Source of the DNA: Hydrangea macrophylla
Lineage: Eukaryota > Streptophyta > Magnoliopsida > Cornales > Hydrangeaceae
NCBI GenBank assembly: GCA_033977485.1
Contig: CM066982.1
Span: 36,186,218 to 36,250,217, forward strand
Length of the DNA: 64,000 bases
Reading direction: 5' to 3'
Shown: in pieces, positions 45,301-57,719 of the stretch
Layout: the number at the start of each line of letters is the position of its first letter
How positions within the stretch are numbered: the first letter of the stretch is position 1
Notes under the pieces: generated by a model
What the model was told of the DNA's origin: nothing
Database searches by the model: none
Seen by the model: only the letters and a program-made list of their open reading frames with translations
Made by a program: the position numbers and the translations under genes

Positions 45301-45444
45301 AATTAATTTCTAAAGCATATGAAAGACAAACTAAAATAATTTAATCATGCTCTGAAAAATTTAAATACAGTAAATTAAAATAACAGTCCACACAGAACAT
45401 GTGAAATTACCCAATTATCCTTATTAAAATTATGAAACATTACA
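42349..45444 (-). repeat. 3' LTR of element G (left copy)
   Basis: TGTCAAGCCCCGG...GAAACATTACA. Relative to the right copy it carries about 45 extra bases near 43825-43870 (a segment with GCTACAATGAAATG). It lacks a 19-base AG-rich duplication present near 55315-55335. A GA-rich tract lies at 42950-43030, and a triple CTTGACAGCA-like repeat at about 42795-42825. Short open frames inside are not genes. Confidence 0.92.
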
Positions 45445-45446
45445 GT

Positions 45447-45460
45447 CTACCCCCCTTAAA
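45447..45460 (-). other. Polypurine tract of element G
   Basis: TTAAGGGGGGTAGAC on minus adjoins the 3' LTR, followed inward by the family segment GGAATCCGGGACGGAATCC on minus. Confidence 0.85.
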
Positions 45461-45559
45461 AGGATTCCGTCCCGGAATCCGGAGCGGCGATCACGCAAAG
45501 GGGGCAACGACTTGTTCAACCTTAACAACAAGGGAAAAAAAAAACACAGCAAAACACAT

Positions 45560-47600
45560 AGCATGTAAAGAAGCTTACACTACTCGGGAAAAAGCTGAGG
45601 ATAATTCTTCCTCGATTCACCCTCGTCCCCCCAAGTCAACTCGGAAATACCATGATGATTCTACTGAATTCTCACCAATGGAATAACTCTACCTCGTTGC
45701 ACACGGTCCTTCCTCTCAAGAATCTGAACAGGTTGTTCCTCATACAAAGCATCTCCACTAAGAGGCAAATCAGTCCAATCGAGTACATGCTATGGATCGG
45801 GATAAGGCTTATGGAGTGGATCGAAATTATACCAGCGAAGCATCGAAACATGGAACACATTATGAACGCTAGATAACTGTGGCAGAAGAGCCAAACGATA
45901 AGCAATGATGCCAATCCTCTCAAGAATCTCGAACGGTCCAATAAATCGCGATGCCAACTTACCACTCTGACCAAATCGTGGCAACCCACGACGGGGTGAA
46001 ACTTTAAGAAACACAAGGTCACCAACCTCAAACTCAAGTGGTCAACGATGACAATCGGCATACGATTTCTGATGACTCTGAGCTGAAATCAACTTCTTAC
46101 TAATTACTTTAATCTTTTCTAACGTCTCTCTAACCATATCGGGTCCATGAAGATGAGTCTCATCTACCTCACCCCAACACAAAGGAGATCGACACGAACG
46201 GCCATACAATGCCTCAAGCAATGCCATCTGATAACTGATGTTGGATGCAACCCGGCCAACGGAAACTTTTCTTCCCAATCACTACTAAGTGTCATAACAC
46301 TACTCTCAACATGTTTTCCCAAAATTACTCAGAATTGAAGGAGTTGAATACCCCATACTTGCTGTATATTCTGCCAGGAAGGAAACACAACCTTCGTATC
46401 ACAGTTAAACACATCGACACTGATACACTACGGCGTCTCATGATTGTACAGACATGAATCACACTATGGGAAACTACGATGTCGGTCACTCTAAACGGTA
46501 ACGAACGTGTAGATGTGGTCCAAACGATCTACAAGGATCTAAAAGAGTGTTATCCTTGCGCAAAGTTCCTAGAAATGCTGTAATAGGTAATTGAAAAACG
46601 GTTGTAACAAACCTGTGATTCTCCGGTGTCGGTCTTTACCTGTTGGCAAATCAAATAAATTTGACAATGGAATTCTTTAACCCTTTCCACCAATACTGGC
46701 GACGCAAAAACATAGTACATCTTGTGCCTCCTAGATGTAGGGTAAAACAGGAATGGCGGAACTCTTTTAACAAATCTCCACGGCAAGCAACGGAAACAAA
46801 CACTCAGTCTCGAGGTCTCAAACCACTAATGTCACCAAAAGTCTAATCCTGTCCAAAGTCTTCATTAATCATACGGTATGTCAAGGCAATGGTCTCATCA
46901 TCGAGTTTCTGTACTGCTAACAACTTCAAGTCAGAACTTTCGATTACACATTTAAGTCAAACGCGGAAATTTGGGCAAAAGCCTCCGAACCACAATTCTT
47001 AAAGTCATCACAACGTCTAAGTATTCTCCACTCTTGCACCGGTAAATACTCTAGGGTATACGCGAGTCTCAACATTTTCCACTCTTGCATAGGTAAAAAA
47101 GTTAAGTCATAGTCATACTCCTCGGTCACGACATTAGCCTAGCTCAGGTGGCAATGCAATTCAAGTCATAGTCCGCTCTTGTCTCAAGGTCATCCAAAGT
47201 TACATTTATAGTTACAGTTATAATTACCCAACGGCATTGTCCCAAATTAATGTCTCTCTGAGTCAGAAATGTCTCATATATGGCGTCTCCTAGTCCTAAG
47301 TCATGGGTAGTTCAATCCACGTTTAGGAAGCATATGGTATAGTTCAATCAACTCACGCTCAATGCTCACAAGAACAGGTGCCTAAGTCAAACAAGTTTTC
47401 AACTTTGGTATAACACATTCTCACCCAAAGCATCTCAACAAAGTTCACCTCTATTTTAGTCAATGAAGTTAATTGCCAAACGGGAAACATTTCCAACAAA
47501 GTAATGGTAGTCACCTATTAGTCCCGAGAAACCATGAATCTCATATACAAAGCAAATCTATAATGGTCCCAATGTTAGAAGGATTCGCGGATACTCTATT
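45560..47600 (-). pseudogene. Element G RNase H/integrase C-terminal half and chromodomain-like end
   Basis: On minus, 46278-46042 reads SYQMALLEALYGRSCRSPLCW and THLHGPDMVRETLEKIKVI, the integrase C-terminal part. 46014-45790 gives LKVSPRRGLPRFGQSGKLAS, RFIGPFEILERIGIIAYRLAL and VHNVFHVSMLRWYNFDP. The following EEQPVQILERKDRVQRGRV in the adjacent frame (about 45750-45690) and a Trp-containing end resemble the chromodomain module of Tekay/Del elements. Upstream (46300-47600) the RNase H and integrase core are too broken for motif-by-motif reading. Stops are frequent. Confidence 0.75.
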
Positions 47601-48299
47601 ACCAATGTCACACCCCGGCGTAGCCAAAATAGGGATAAATTTAAAATTTCCATCTTGGACCCTGAGGCACGTGACTGGTTGCATTACCGAATTGTCCATG
47701 ACCAAATACTAATAATAAACAACGTAACCAAAAGGATAAAACCAACATCTGCTCATATTGATATATTACAAAGAAAGGCCACAGTACTAGTTAACTATAA
47801 CATCATGGTAGATACATCAGAGTCTTATGGATCTAGGGCCTTACAAAAGCTATAATAAGTCTTCTGATAGAGCTTTCCACCAAAGACATTTACAAAAGAC
47901 AGCCACTAGTCTTCTCTCTAACAAGTATATCCATAGCCATCTTCGATGTACTCTTCCTCCACGTTCTCCGCTTGCGTAGCATCATAACCCGTGTACTCGT
48001 TACCTGGATAAGCTGGACATGGGAATGTCCAGCGACATGAACGTCGTCAGCTTATGAAAGCTGAGTGAGTAAGCTAAATCAAATGGAACGTATATAGTAA
48101 AACACAATAGAAATACATTTACTACCTTTCAACATATCTTTTAGGATCTTTACGTTCTCACCGTCGAATTATAACTAGTAGTGTACCCGACTACGTATTC
48201 GATAGGAATACAAACAATTCAAGAGACCCGTCTAAACATTCTTAATGCCACTACCATTCATTTCTAACATCCGACATCATTTACAAACCCAAAGTGTCT

Positions 48300-48390
48300 C
48301 TTGCTAACCAAACCATCTTTCATCAACCAAAACATCCTTCGTCAACCGAAACATCTTTCATCAACCAAAAACATCTTTCATCAACCACTT
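48300..48390. repeat. Short tandem repeat CATCTTTCATCAACCAAAA in LTR H
   Basis: About five diverged units of 18-20 bp immediately precede the large array. Confidence 0.7.
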
Positions 48391-49886
48391 CGTCACGAAG
48401 AACCGAAGTGTTAAGGAGTGCAAGAACATCCATTTCGTCATGAAGAACCGAAAGGAGTCTTCACTCAAGGAATCACCGCTTCGTCACGAAGAGCCGAAAG
48501 CGTTACGGAGTACAAGAACATCCATTTCGTCACGAAGAACCGAAAGGAGTCTTTACTCAAAGAATCACCGCTTCTCCATCATTAAGAACCGAAGCGTTTA
48601 CGGAGTACAAGAACATCCATCCCATCACTAAAAACCGGAAGGAGTCTTTACTCAAAGAATCACCGCTTCTCCATCACGAAGAACTGAAGCGTTTACGGAG
48701 TGCAAGAACATTCATTCCATCACGAAGAACCGAAAGGAGTCTTCACTCAAAGAATCACCGCTTTGTCACGAAGAACCGAAAGCGTTACGGAGTATATGAA
48801 CATCCATTTCGTCACAAAGAACCGAAAGGAGTCTTTACTCAAAGAATCACCGCTTCGTCACGAAGAACCGAAAGCATTACGGAGTACATGAACATCCATT
48901 TCGTCACGAAGAACCGAAAGGAGTCTTTACTCAAAGAATCACCGCTTCGTCACGAAGAACCGAAAGCGTTACGGAGTACAAGAACATCCATTTCGTCATG
49001 AAGAACCGAAAGGAGTCTTTACTCAAAGAATCACCGCTTCTCCATCAGGAAGAACTGAAGCGTTTACGGAGTACAAGAACATCCATTTCGTCACGAAGAA
49101 CCGAAAGAAGTCTTTACTCAAAGAATCACCGCTTCTCCATCACGAAGAACCGAAGCATTTACGGAGTGCAAGAACATCCATTCCATCACGAAGAACCGAA
49201 AGGAGTCTTCACTCACAGAATCACCGCTTCGTTACGAAGAACCGAAAGCGCTACGGAGTACAAGAACATCCATTTCGTCACGAAGAATCGAAAGGAGTCT
49301 TTACTCAAAGAATCATCGCTTCGTCACGAAGAACCGAAAGCGTTACGGAGTACAAGAACATCCATTTCGTCACGAAGAACCGAAAGGAGTCTTTACTCAA
49401 AGAATCACCGCTTCGTCACGAAGAACTGAAAGCGTTACGGAGTACAAGAACATCCATTTCGTCATGAAGAACCGAAAGGAGTCTTTACTCAAAGAATCAC
49501 CGCTTCATCACGAAGAACCGAAAGCGTTACGGAGTACAAAAACATCCATTTCATCACGAAGAACCGAAAGGAGTCTTTACTCAAAGAATCACCGCTTCTC
49601 CATCATGAAGAATCGAAGCGTTTACGGAGTGCAAGAACATCCATTCCATCACGAAGAAACGAAAGGAGTCTTCACTCAAAGAATCACTGCTTCGTCACGA
49701 AGAACCGAAAGCGTTACGGAGTACAAGAACATCCATTTCGTCACGAAGAACCGAAAGGAGTCTTTACTCAAAGAATCACCGCTTCTCCATCACGAAGAAC
49801 CGAAGCGTTTACGGAGTGCAAGAACATCCATTCCATCACGAAGAACCGAAAGGAGTCTTCACTCAAAGAATCACCGCGTCACAACT
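48391..49886. repeat. 92/95-bp tandem array in LTR H, about 16 units
   Basis: Unit starts at 48430, 48522 and 48617 give periods of 92 and 95 bp. Each unit is two related halves that share TCGTCACGAAGAACCGAAAG: a 50-bp half ending AAGAATCACCGC and a 42-bp half ending GTACAAGAACAT. The 95-bp variant replaces the second TTCGTCACG with TTCTCCATCACG. TTCGTCACGAA is a dyad (TTCGT-C-ACGAA). Open frames of 143 and 171 codons inside arise from the repeat and are not genes. Confidence 0.92.
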
Positions 49887-50439
49887 CAACAACACATCCC
49901 TTTTTCTTACTATCCTGATCCCCGCTGTCCAGATTACCTATCCGACAATTATCCTTATTATAATCTGCTTCTAACATAGCACAACCGACCCTTACATTTT
50001 TCCGACCGCGCATTCGTCACTCATTTCGGAATTTAGTTCATTAAAGGACTTCCGAATATGCTTTCGAAATCACGATTATACATCCATCATTCTGTTTTAT
50101 GTCATAATATACTTACAATGGAAACTTATCCAATCACTATCGACGCAATAATCATGCCGTACAACATACTTATAGCTTGGGTATGAACTCTCTATGGTCA
50201 TCACACTATATTCATAACAACGGAAACCTAGCGTGTAGCTCGTGGATTTAATACCAATTACTATATAGATGAAGCCCCTAACATACTCATCTACTCGATA
50301 GCACTACCATAGCACAAGATATCCATAACCACACAGGTACTGGAAAGCAAGCATCATTAATAAACACATCATACAAGTAGTTATACAATCTGCTAGGAAT
50401 TAATTTTACTATGTCGACTGAATTGATATGATTTATTTG

Positions 50440-51000
50440 GGCATGATAAATTGATTTGTAGCTCAAACTCAAAACTAGAACATTGTAGATAATTGGATTA
50501 GCTTCATGTACAAAAAAAATCTAGCTTCAATTGCATTTTTTAGCTACTCAAAATATTTATTTTACTTAGACATTTTTATATTTTCGGACTGCTCTGTCCC
50601 AGATTTATAGTACTGCGTTGTATATGCATTTCACCTATCAAGGACTCATTTTTAGACTAGGCTATAGAAAAGTTATTTGTAGATAAATGAGTTAGCTATT
50701 TCCACAAAAAAACCTAGCTTAATTCAGATTTCAGAGCTGCTTGAAACACTCATTTTACTAAACTACATTCTGCTGGAGGTTTCTGTTTCTCAGATTTAAA
50801 GTACTTCGTTGCATGTACATTTCAGCTATGAAGAATTGATTTTCAGACTGAACTATAGAAGAGTTATTTGTAGATAAATGAGTTAGCTTTCTCCACAAAA
50901 AAACCTAGCCTCATTCCCATTTTTTTACTACTCAAAATGTTTGTTTTACTAAACAACATTCTGTTGGAAGTTTCTGCTTCACAGATTTGAAAATGTATCT
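50440..51000. repeat. Diverged ~190-bp tandem repeat in LTR H, about three units
   Basis: GATTAGCTTCATGTACAAAA (50495), GAGTTAGCTATTTCCACAAA (50690) and GAGTTAGCTTTCTCCACAAA (50880) mark units about 190-195 bp apart. Each is followed by CTAGC and later by a CAGATTT(A/G)AA(A/G)TAC-like block. Confidence 0.7.
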
Positions 51001-51726
51001 TGCATGGCATGGATCTCTCAAACTATCAACATCAAGTACTTAATAAATATTACTGCATACTATGTAGGTTCTAAAGTGAGTTAGAATACTCACTAAAACT
51101 TGAAATTGAGCTTGGGCTTTGGATTTGAGCTTAGGAAGCTTGAACACAACCTCAATGGTGGAGACTTCTTCCTAGTTCTTCTTCTCATCTCCATGTATCT
51201 CTTATCTCTCCATGGAGTTCATCTCCTAGCTCTCTCTAACTCTATATGCAGATTTTTAAGTGACTAAGAGGGTGAAATGCATGGATGTAGGCATCCTTAT
51301 ATAAAGAAAGGAAGGGATTATGTGTCACCATGCATGCTTGCATGCTAGGACATATGCCCAACATATGGACAAGTGTCAATGAGGTGGACAAGTGGCAAGG
51401 GAGGTAGTGCCATGTGGTGCATGCCAACCATGTGGGTCCACCTCGAGTTTTGTGCCACTACCTCAGTTTGCGTGCAAATATTCTTGATATGCGTGTCAGT
51501 CTCGATTTACGTGCAATCGGGTATTATTTCTAATGTCCGGGTCCGGTTACGGGACTAAGTTAATTCTAATTACGGTCGAGTCGGTGCAGTGATTACAGTC
51601 TAATTAGTAATTACATTACACTGATACAGTCACACAAATAAAATAATAATATAATAATAGACCAGATATAGAAATTCATAAAACTCGTATTATTGCACGT
51701 AGAGAAATTACAGGTATTACAACCAA

Positions 51727-52300
51727 AAACGACATATTCAAAAAACTTGTACCTCGGATAATCAATATCCACACTTAGATGATTTGGCATACGTGGTCAT
51801 CGGTGCACAATCACAAACTTGTCCTGGAGAGGATTAAACACACGGCTTATCAAGTCTACTAAAGCAGCAGGTGCATTCATCAAACTGAAAGGTATAACAA
51901 GGGATTCACAATGTCAGTAACGTGGACGGAAAGTAGTCTTAGAAATCTCACGTTCCCTAGTGCGCAACTGGTGATAACTCTATTTCAAATCAATCTTTGA
52001 AACTAAACACGTTGAACCACGAAGTTGCTCAAAAGGATCTACTGATTCTTATAGTCACAAGATTCGATGTCATAAGCAATACTCGACTTAAGCGAACCAT
52101 TTATCTTCTTGGCACAGGGAAATGGGTACTCTCCATAGAGACGGATTAATACGAAGAAATTGCTAACCTGTAAGTTCTCCAACTGAGCCCTCAACTCTTT
52201 CAACCCTGCGGATGTCCTACAATACAGGGGCATCGAAATAGATGGAGTACTGGGTATTAATCTGTCACAACTCAATTCTCATGGATAGGCAACAAGTCAT
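51727..52300 (-). pseudogene. Element G reverse transcriptase fragment
   Basis: On minus, 52275-52039 contains ISMPLYCRTSAGLKELRAQL, equivalent to the gypsy pattern before RT, then YGEYPFPCAKKINGSLK. Below it (about 52035-51845) the reading shows VSKIDLK, a stop, then SYHQLRTRERE, and further on SLVIPFSLMNAPAALVDLI, the diverged family motif around MPFGLTNAP. The YVDD-type site would fall close to the H insertion; I cannot see it intact. H interrupted RT near its catalytic end. Confidence 0.75.
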
Positions 52301-52839
52301 GCAAATTCTCAGGAAACACGTCAGTGTACTAACCCACAACGGAAGAGAAATCAATCAAATTTGGTTCATTCTCATTGGAAAACAAAACAAGCTATTTAAG
52401 GAGTCAATACGACTTTTACAGTTGTACCAACTGTGAAGTGGATATATCGGAGTCTCTATACGATCACCCATGAAACAACTAAGATTCCCGAATGGTAATG
52501 CAAAAGCTACCTTCCTCTCGAAACAAGTCACAAGTGCTTGGTAAGTACTCACTAGTACATGCTCATAATCACAAATCAAAGATGGTGTGCTGGTCAATTA
52601 TCACAGTTCGCAGTCACGACACACTCAGAACTAAGCCTCCAACGGAAGTATCAATTAACAACTAACAGTGTAGGAACCAAATGGCTCATTCCTCAACTCA
52701 ATGATGATGCACAAGGTGGTATCCAAAGGGATATGATGCGTCGATATCTACAGGCATAGTGGCAATGGGACTAAAGACGAACGACTTACCTCATATCACA
52801 GAAGCATCGGTATTACCTACTGAAGGTGCGGCGGCAAAG

Positions 52840-53450
52840 AGATTAAACTATCATTATTGTCCCCCTAGGGACGCTTGACCAAAAATATGAGTTGAAGCAG
52901 TTGGCTGTGGTGGCAACAAAGGTGGCCTACAAGTCTGCTGAAAAGGTGGACGAGCTGGGGTTGGTTTAACTGACTGTTCTTAGTCGGTGCACGAAGTTCT
53001 CTAACTCTTTTATTCAAACTCAAATACCCAAATCCTAATATTTTCTGAACCACTTTACTAAGTACATTCAACTCGAATCCAGCCGCGTCTGGACGAAGTC
53101 CATTCTCAAAAGTTCTTACCTTCATTCTATTGTCCAATGTTATATCGGGAATGAGACTAGCCTCATACTCAGAAACTGTCACGGCTCCCTAATGGAGATT
53201 TCAAAAATTCAATCCTCTTAGCTCGACAAACTACGAACGGGAAATACTGCTCACAAAACAATTGGCTGAAGGTGTCCCATGTCCTACTCTCCATAGTCGG
53301 TGTAGTCAACACTAACCCCCACTTAAATCTGACTGAAAAACTACAGCGTCTACTCGAAGATCCTCCTCCAACTGTACCAAGGTACTCCAAATTATGAATA
53401 CACACTCAAGCCACAGTTCCACGTGAACCGGGCACGAATCTATATAGGTT
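52840..53450 (-). pseudogene. Element G gag fragment
   Basis: On minus, ESRTWDTFSQLFCEQYFPF and VVCRAKRIEFLKS (about 53290-53190) are the Ty3 gag core. After a frame change near 53175, TVSEYEASLIPDI and MKVRTFENGLRPD follow (53182-53080). Between 53450 and the primer site at 54649 I see no gag motif. This 1.2-kb leader is AT-rich with many ACATGTAA/AGCACTTAGCAT-like words, and the gag N terminus is not recognisable. Confidence 0.75.
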
Positions 53451-54637
53451 AAACATTAATTCACACACCACTTGGAGGATACGCATACCTAGCATGAGAT
53501 CACATAGCTCACAACATTAATCATATTCACCTATAACATACAATGTTTCCCTTCATGATTCCATTTACATTTGCGAACGATGATACCATATTGTTTTATA
53601 ATCAACTCGATACTTAACATAAACGGCAAGGATAGTATAGGAAAGGCAATCAACATTTATATGGATTAATAGCAACCTTAAGCAACTTATATCATGATTC
53701 ATACTAATCAATGCCTATCATGACCCATGGGAACACATAGCACTGAGAATATGCACGGTTATAACATAACTGTATGGGCATGTCAAACATTAATGTACTT
53801 GGCATGTACCCTGAACATATATAAATGTTGGAACCGATAAGCTCATAGCATGTAGAACATGTACACATATCACGTGTGAACATTAACATAAACATCAAAT
53901 TCACATAGAAGCATGCTCATCAACAATAAGGAATCACATTTCTCAACATGCATCAATACATATTAGAACGATTAAAAATCATATAAACACTTAGCACATC
54001 GGGTATGGAACATGTAATCTTTGACATGTAAGCACTTAGCATATACATACCTAGCCTCGAAGGTATTCAACATTAAGCATGTTAGCATTATACTCACCTT
54101 GCATGAAATACGTACCCTTCATATCATAGCCAAAGGAAATGCACAACACAATACATAGAGCATGTAGGCTTCATATGAACTCACATAACACGTAAGACAT
54201 GAAACATGTAAACTGGACACGTAAGCACAAAAGCTCCAAAGACTTTCACTAAATAAAAAAAAATATGCCCATGCAACATCTCACTATGTAAAGTAAACGG
54301 CGGCATAGTTAAAATAATTTGCATTGAATGAGGAATTGAATGACTATTAACCACATTAAGCAACTCATAAGAGGACTAATGCTATCCCATGGAGTATGTA
54401 AACATTTAACATGTAAGCAGATACTACGTTGAATGTGAAACACGTAAATACTTTGAACATATAACCATATAGGTCCCGAAGGAATTCAACCTCTACGAAT
54501 GCCCACACGACATAATATCATCTCAACGAAAAATCTCATTGAAATAAACGGAAGGCAATAAACAAACTTAAGCATGGACGGAAACGAAACAAGCCCGAAG
54601 TAAACACCCATAGCCCCTAGGTATTCAAACCCTGTTA

Positions 54638-54649
54638 GCTCTGATACCA
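54638..54649 (-). other. Primer-binding site of element G
   Basis: TGGTATCAGAGC on minus, three bases inside the 5' LTR; complementary to initiator tRNA-Met. Confidence 0.9.
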
Positions 54650-54652
54650 ATC

Positions 54653-57600
54653 TGTCACGCCCCAAAAACCGAAGCGCGAGGAAAGAGAAAAGATAGAGAG
54701 AAAAGAATTAAAATTCAATCACAATGCGGAAGCGACTTTGGAAACCCACGGGGTTTCCTACAAGGATGACTCACTAATACATAAATCCAAAATGGACTTA
54801 CATGTTAATGAGTCCAACAAAGATGGAAGCACTAGGAAATTTAGTTAAGAGACTATCCGGACAAGTACTAGTTTCAAGGAGAGAAAGAAAAATACAATAA
54901 CTTTGAAAAAGGGCATTTTTTGACAGTTGCTGAATTTTAAAACACCAGTAAATAACTATATCTTTGAAATTTTCACATTCTGACCGCTTAGGTCCATGTA
55001 AATTTCGAATCTGCACAACTTTTGTCTAATGATATTTTTTCCAATTCTGCACCATTTGGGCAGAAAATAAAGAAAACAGTAGCATTTTTTTTTTTTGACA
55101 GCAACTTGACAGCACTTTGACAGCATTATGAAGTGTATCCAATTATGCTAAATCCTCAAGTTTAAACCTCAATACATGACTAAACAAGTCCTTAATGACA
55201 TATAACACATGCCTAGACCAAACGGAACTTCATATACTCGAAATTTATTAAAAACGAGAAGTGAAAGAGATAAAGAGAGGAAAAAGGGGAGAGGGAGAGA
55301 TTGGGAGAGAGATATAGGGAGAGATAGGAAGAGAGATATAGGGAATGTATTCTAAACACACACACGTGTATTTTCACATTCGGAAACCTTTTAAAAACAT
55401 ATATACATAATTCCAACATAAATAAAAGGAAAGAATATTTGAGAAAGGGAAAGAGATCAAAGAGGGGAGAGGAGAGAAGGAGAATGGGAGAGATTTAGAA
55501 TGTTTAAATGTTTGAAACCTTGTTGGAATTAAAAGAGGGGTTTGATCCGGCAAGGACCCAACTATAAAACGAGCAAAACTACAACAAATGAACTCTCATA
55601 AAAGCAACCACCCAAACCAATCCGGCAAGGATTCAAACAAAAGAGGAAAACAAATAATTGACATGTAAATAAAAAAGACAAGAACTTAAAGAGGTTCACG
55701 ACCTCGAAAAGTAAATACATCATCATAAAGTGAATTTAACAATTGAAAGAAATAACCATGAAAGCAAGGGTTAACACTTGTCCCATTAAAATCAAAGAAG
55801 CTTCTCAAATACAAGGGATAAGAGCCTAAGCTCACGAAGTTTTTGTAAAACATTAATACTCTAAGTTTCAATGCATTAAACATTTACAATCTTCCAAAAT
55901 GGCTGAATCAACAAGAGAGCTATTTATATACATAACTAAGTATGAGTCTTCAAAATAGAACAAAATGGCTCATAGTTCACGCGTCGGGTCACATATGCCC
56001 TTTGCCCTTATCAAGCTTACCTGAAAAATGTTTTGTCGTTTTTATGAGAACGACGGCTCGTAGAAAACATTGTAACAAGTCTATATGCTATCCATGAATA
56101 AAATGAAATGAGGTGCAATGAATCGCCACCATGAAAGCAAGGGCTCTCTCGTTACCGGACCATGAGCCACCCACGCATGGAGTGTAGCACACCAACTTCC
56201 GGGAGCTACCCGAATATAGTTTGGAGTTTGAATGTTTCTAAGGGTCATTCTCCCTGTCTCACATCACAACCCACGTCCGGATTTCTTAAATCAAAATTCC
56301 CACACATGGGATTTTTCTCTCTTTTTCAAATAAAACCTTTATGTCGTGATACGTGAAAGCTTGCCGTTTGGCCTCAATGCATGAAATGTTTAAAATGACA
56401 TTATAGATGCTCCAACAAATTAGTGAACATAATAATTCTTGCATGTTGAACATGTATCAAAGACATCAAGAGTTGAATTAAAAATTCATAATATGGCATT
56501 CCTAACAAGTATTTCTAAACTAACGTCCTAACATGCTTTTACACATAAAGGGAGCATCCTAAGCACCACTAGCATCACATACTTAATTATAGTACAATTA
56601 AAGCATGTAAATTCACAATTTGTCATACAACTCTAAATTTACTACTTTGGGAAAAACTTAATGCATGTGTCAAAATTATTCTCATAACATCATTTTAATT
56701 AGATTTAACACCCCAAAATCACAACTAGCACAACCAAGGCATATAATCACATTTAGACATATTAACTTTAACATTACAACTTTAGGGGAAAAGTCCTAAT
56801 ACATGTGTCTAAGTCTCTCTTAACATATAAATATACTCTTAGCATCTTAGACAAGTATAAGATATATAATTGCACAATGTAAATCTACCTCAATGCTTAG
56901 CTTCCAAAAGATCAATGGAAACTCAAGAGAGCTATGCACAACCAAAATAACTTCAAGGCTTGTGCTAGGATCTTGAAGAATGCTTCAAGAATGCACCTCT
57001 AATCAAGAACAACCCAAGGTTAGGATAGAAGTCATGAAACTAGTAAACCCTAGGTTGTTAGAGATTGGGAAAACATACCCACACTAGAAATCCTCCATAG
57101 AAATGGTTAGGATGTGAAAGAGATATTCTATATACTCCAAGGAAGCTATAAAAGAGAAGAGAAGTTCAATAAAAACCCAAAATTTCGAAATCTAGTGAAA
57201 CCCTAGAATTTGGGGGTTTTCTAGAATGCTTACCAAATGATGCTTCCATGCTCTAGGATGGTTAGAGATGCTAGATAATGATCATCTTGAGCTTCTCTTG
57301 CAATCTTGTAGAAGGAAACCCAAGGAAGAAGAAGAAATTTGGATTTTCTTGGCTCTTGAAGTGTATAGAGAAGAAGAGATGAAGAGAAATGCTTCCAACC
57401 CAAAAACTAACGTGAAAATGAAATGGGGAGGAGGGGGTGGCCGGATATAGTGGTATGGGGTGGAACCCACATCACTTATTTGGTCAATACTGAATGTTTT
57501 GATACCCAAACGGACAGTCTGACCCAACGTGTAACCCCAAAATTAAATGAACACATCCACGGGTACAGAAATTAATTTCTAAAGCATATGAAAGACAAAA

Positions 57601-57714
57601 TAAAATAATTTAATCATGCTCTGAAAAATTTAAATACAGTAAATTAAAATACCAGTCCACACAGAACATGCGAAATTACCCAATTATCCTTATCAAAATT
57701 TCTGAAACATTACA
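54653..57714 (-). repeat. 5' LTR of element G (right copy)
   Basis: TGTCACGCCCCAAAAACC...GAAACATTACA, collinear with 42349-45444. It keeps the canonical GGGGCGTGACA end that is mutated in the left copy. Confidence 0.92.
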
Positions 57715-57719
57715 TTATA

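Larger units (their letters stand above)
47606..51721 (-). mobile_element. Element H: solo LTR, Ty3/gypsy (Tekay/Del-like), TSD ACCAA, inside element G
   Basis: On minus it starts TGTAATACCTG and ends CGGGGTGTGACA. Perfect ACCAA duplications flank it (47601-47605, 51722-51726). Length is 4116 bp with no internal coding domain. Near its 3' end the minus strand has CTCACTCAGCTTTCATAAGC and GACGACGTTCATGTCGCTGG, then ATTCC, the segment shared with LTRs B and I. It is unusually long because of the tandem array at 48391-49886 and a second tandem region at 50440-51000. Confidence 0.92.
42349..57714 (-). mobile_element. Element G: Ty3/gypsy Tekay/Del-like retrotransposon, TSD TTATA, split by solo LTR H
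   Basis: Two long LTRs (42349-45444, 54653-57714; 3096 and 3062 bp) are flanked by perfect TTATA (42344-42348, 57715-57719). On minus there is a tRNA-iMet primer site at 54649-54638, gag, RT, integrase with a chromodomain-like end, and a polypurine tract at 45460-45447. Without H the internal region is about 5.1 kb, close to the usual full gag-pol length for this lineage. Coding frames are broken many times. Confidence 0.92.

Noticed and set aside
48391..49886. CRISPR-like appearance of the array
   Set aside because: The whole 92/95-bp unit is repeated with no unique spacers. The context is a plant LTR, and there are no cas genes.
48440..49979. Open frames of 63-171 codons on + in the tandem array
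   Set aside because: They translate the 92/95-bp repeat (HEEPKALRSTRTSISSRRTER units). A period not divisible by three keeps changing the frame, and no domain or start context supports a gene.
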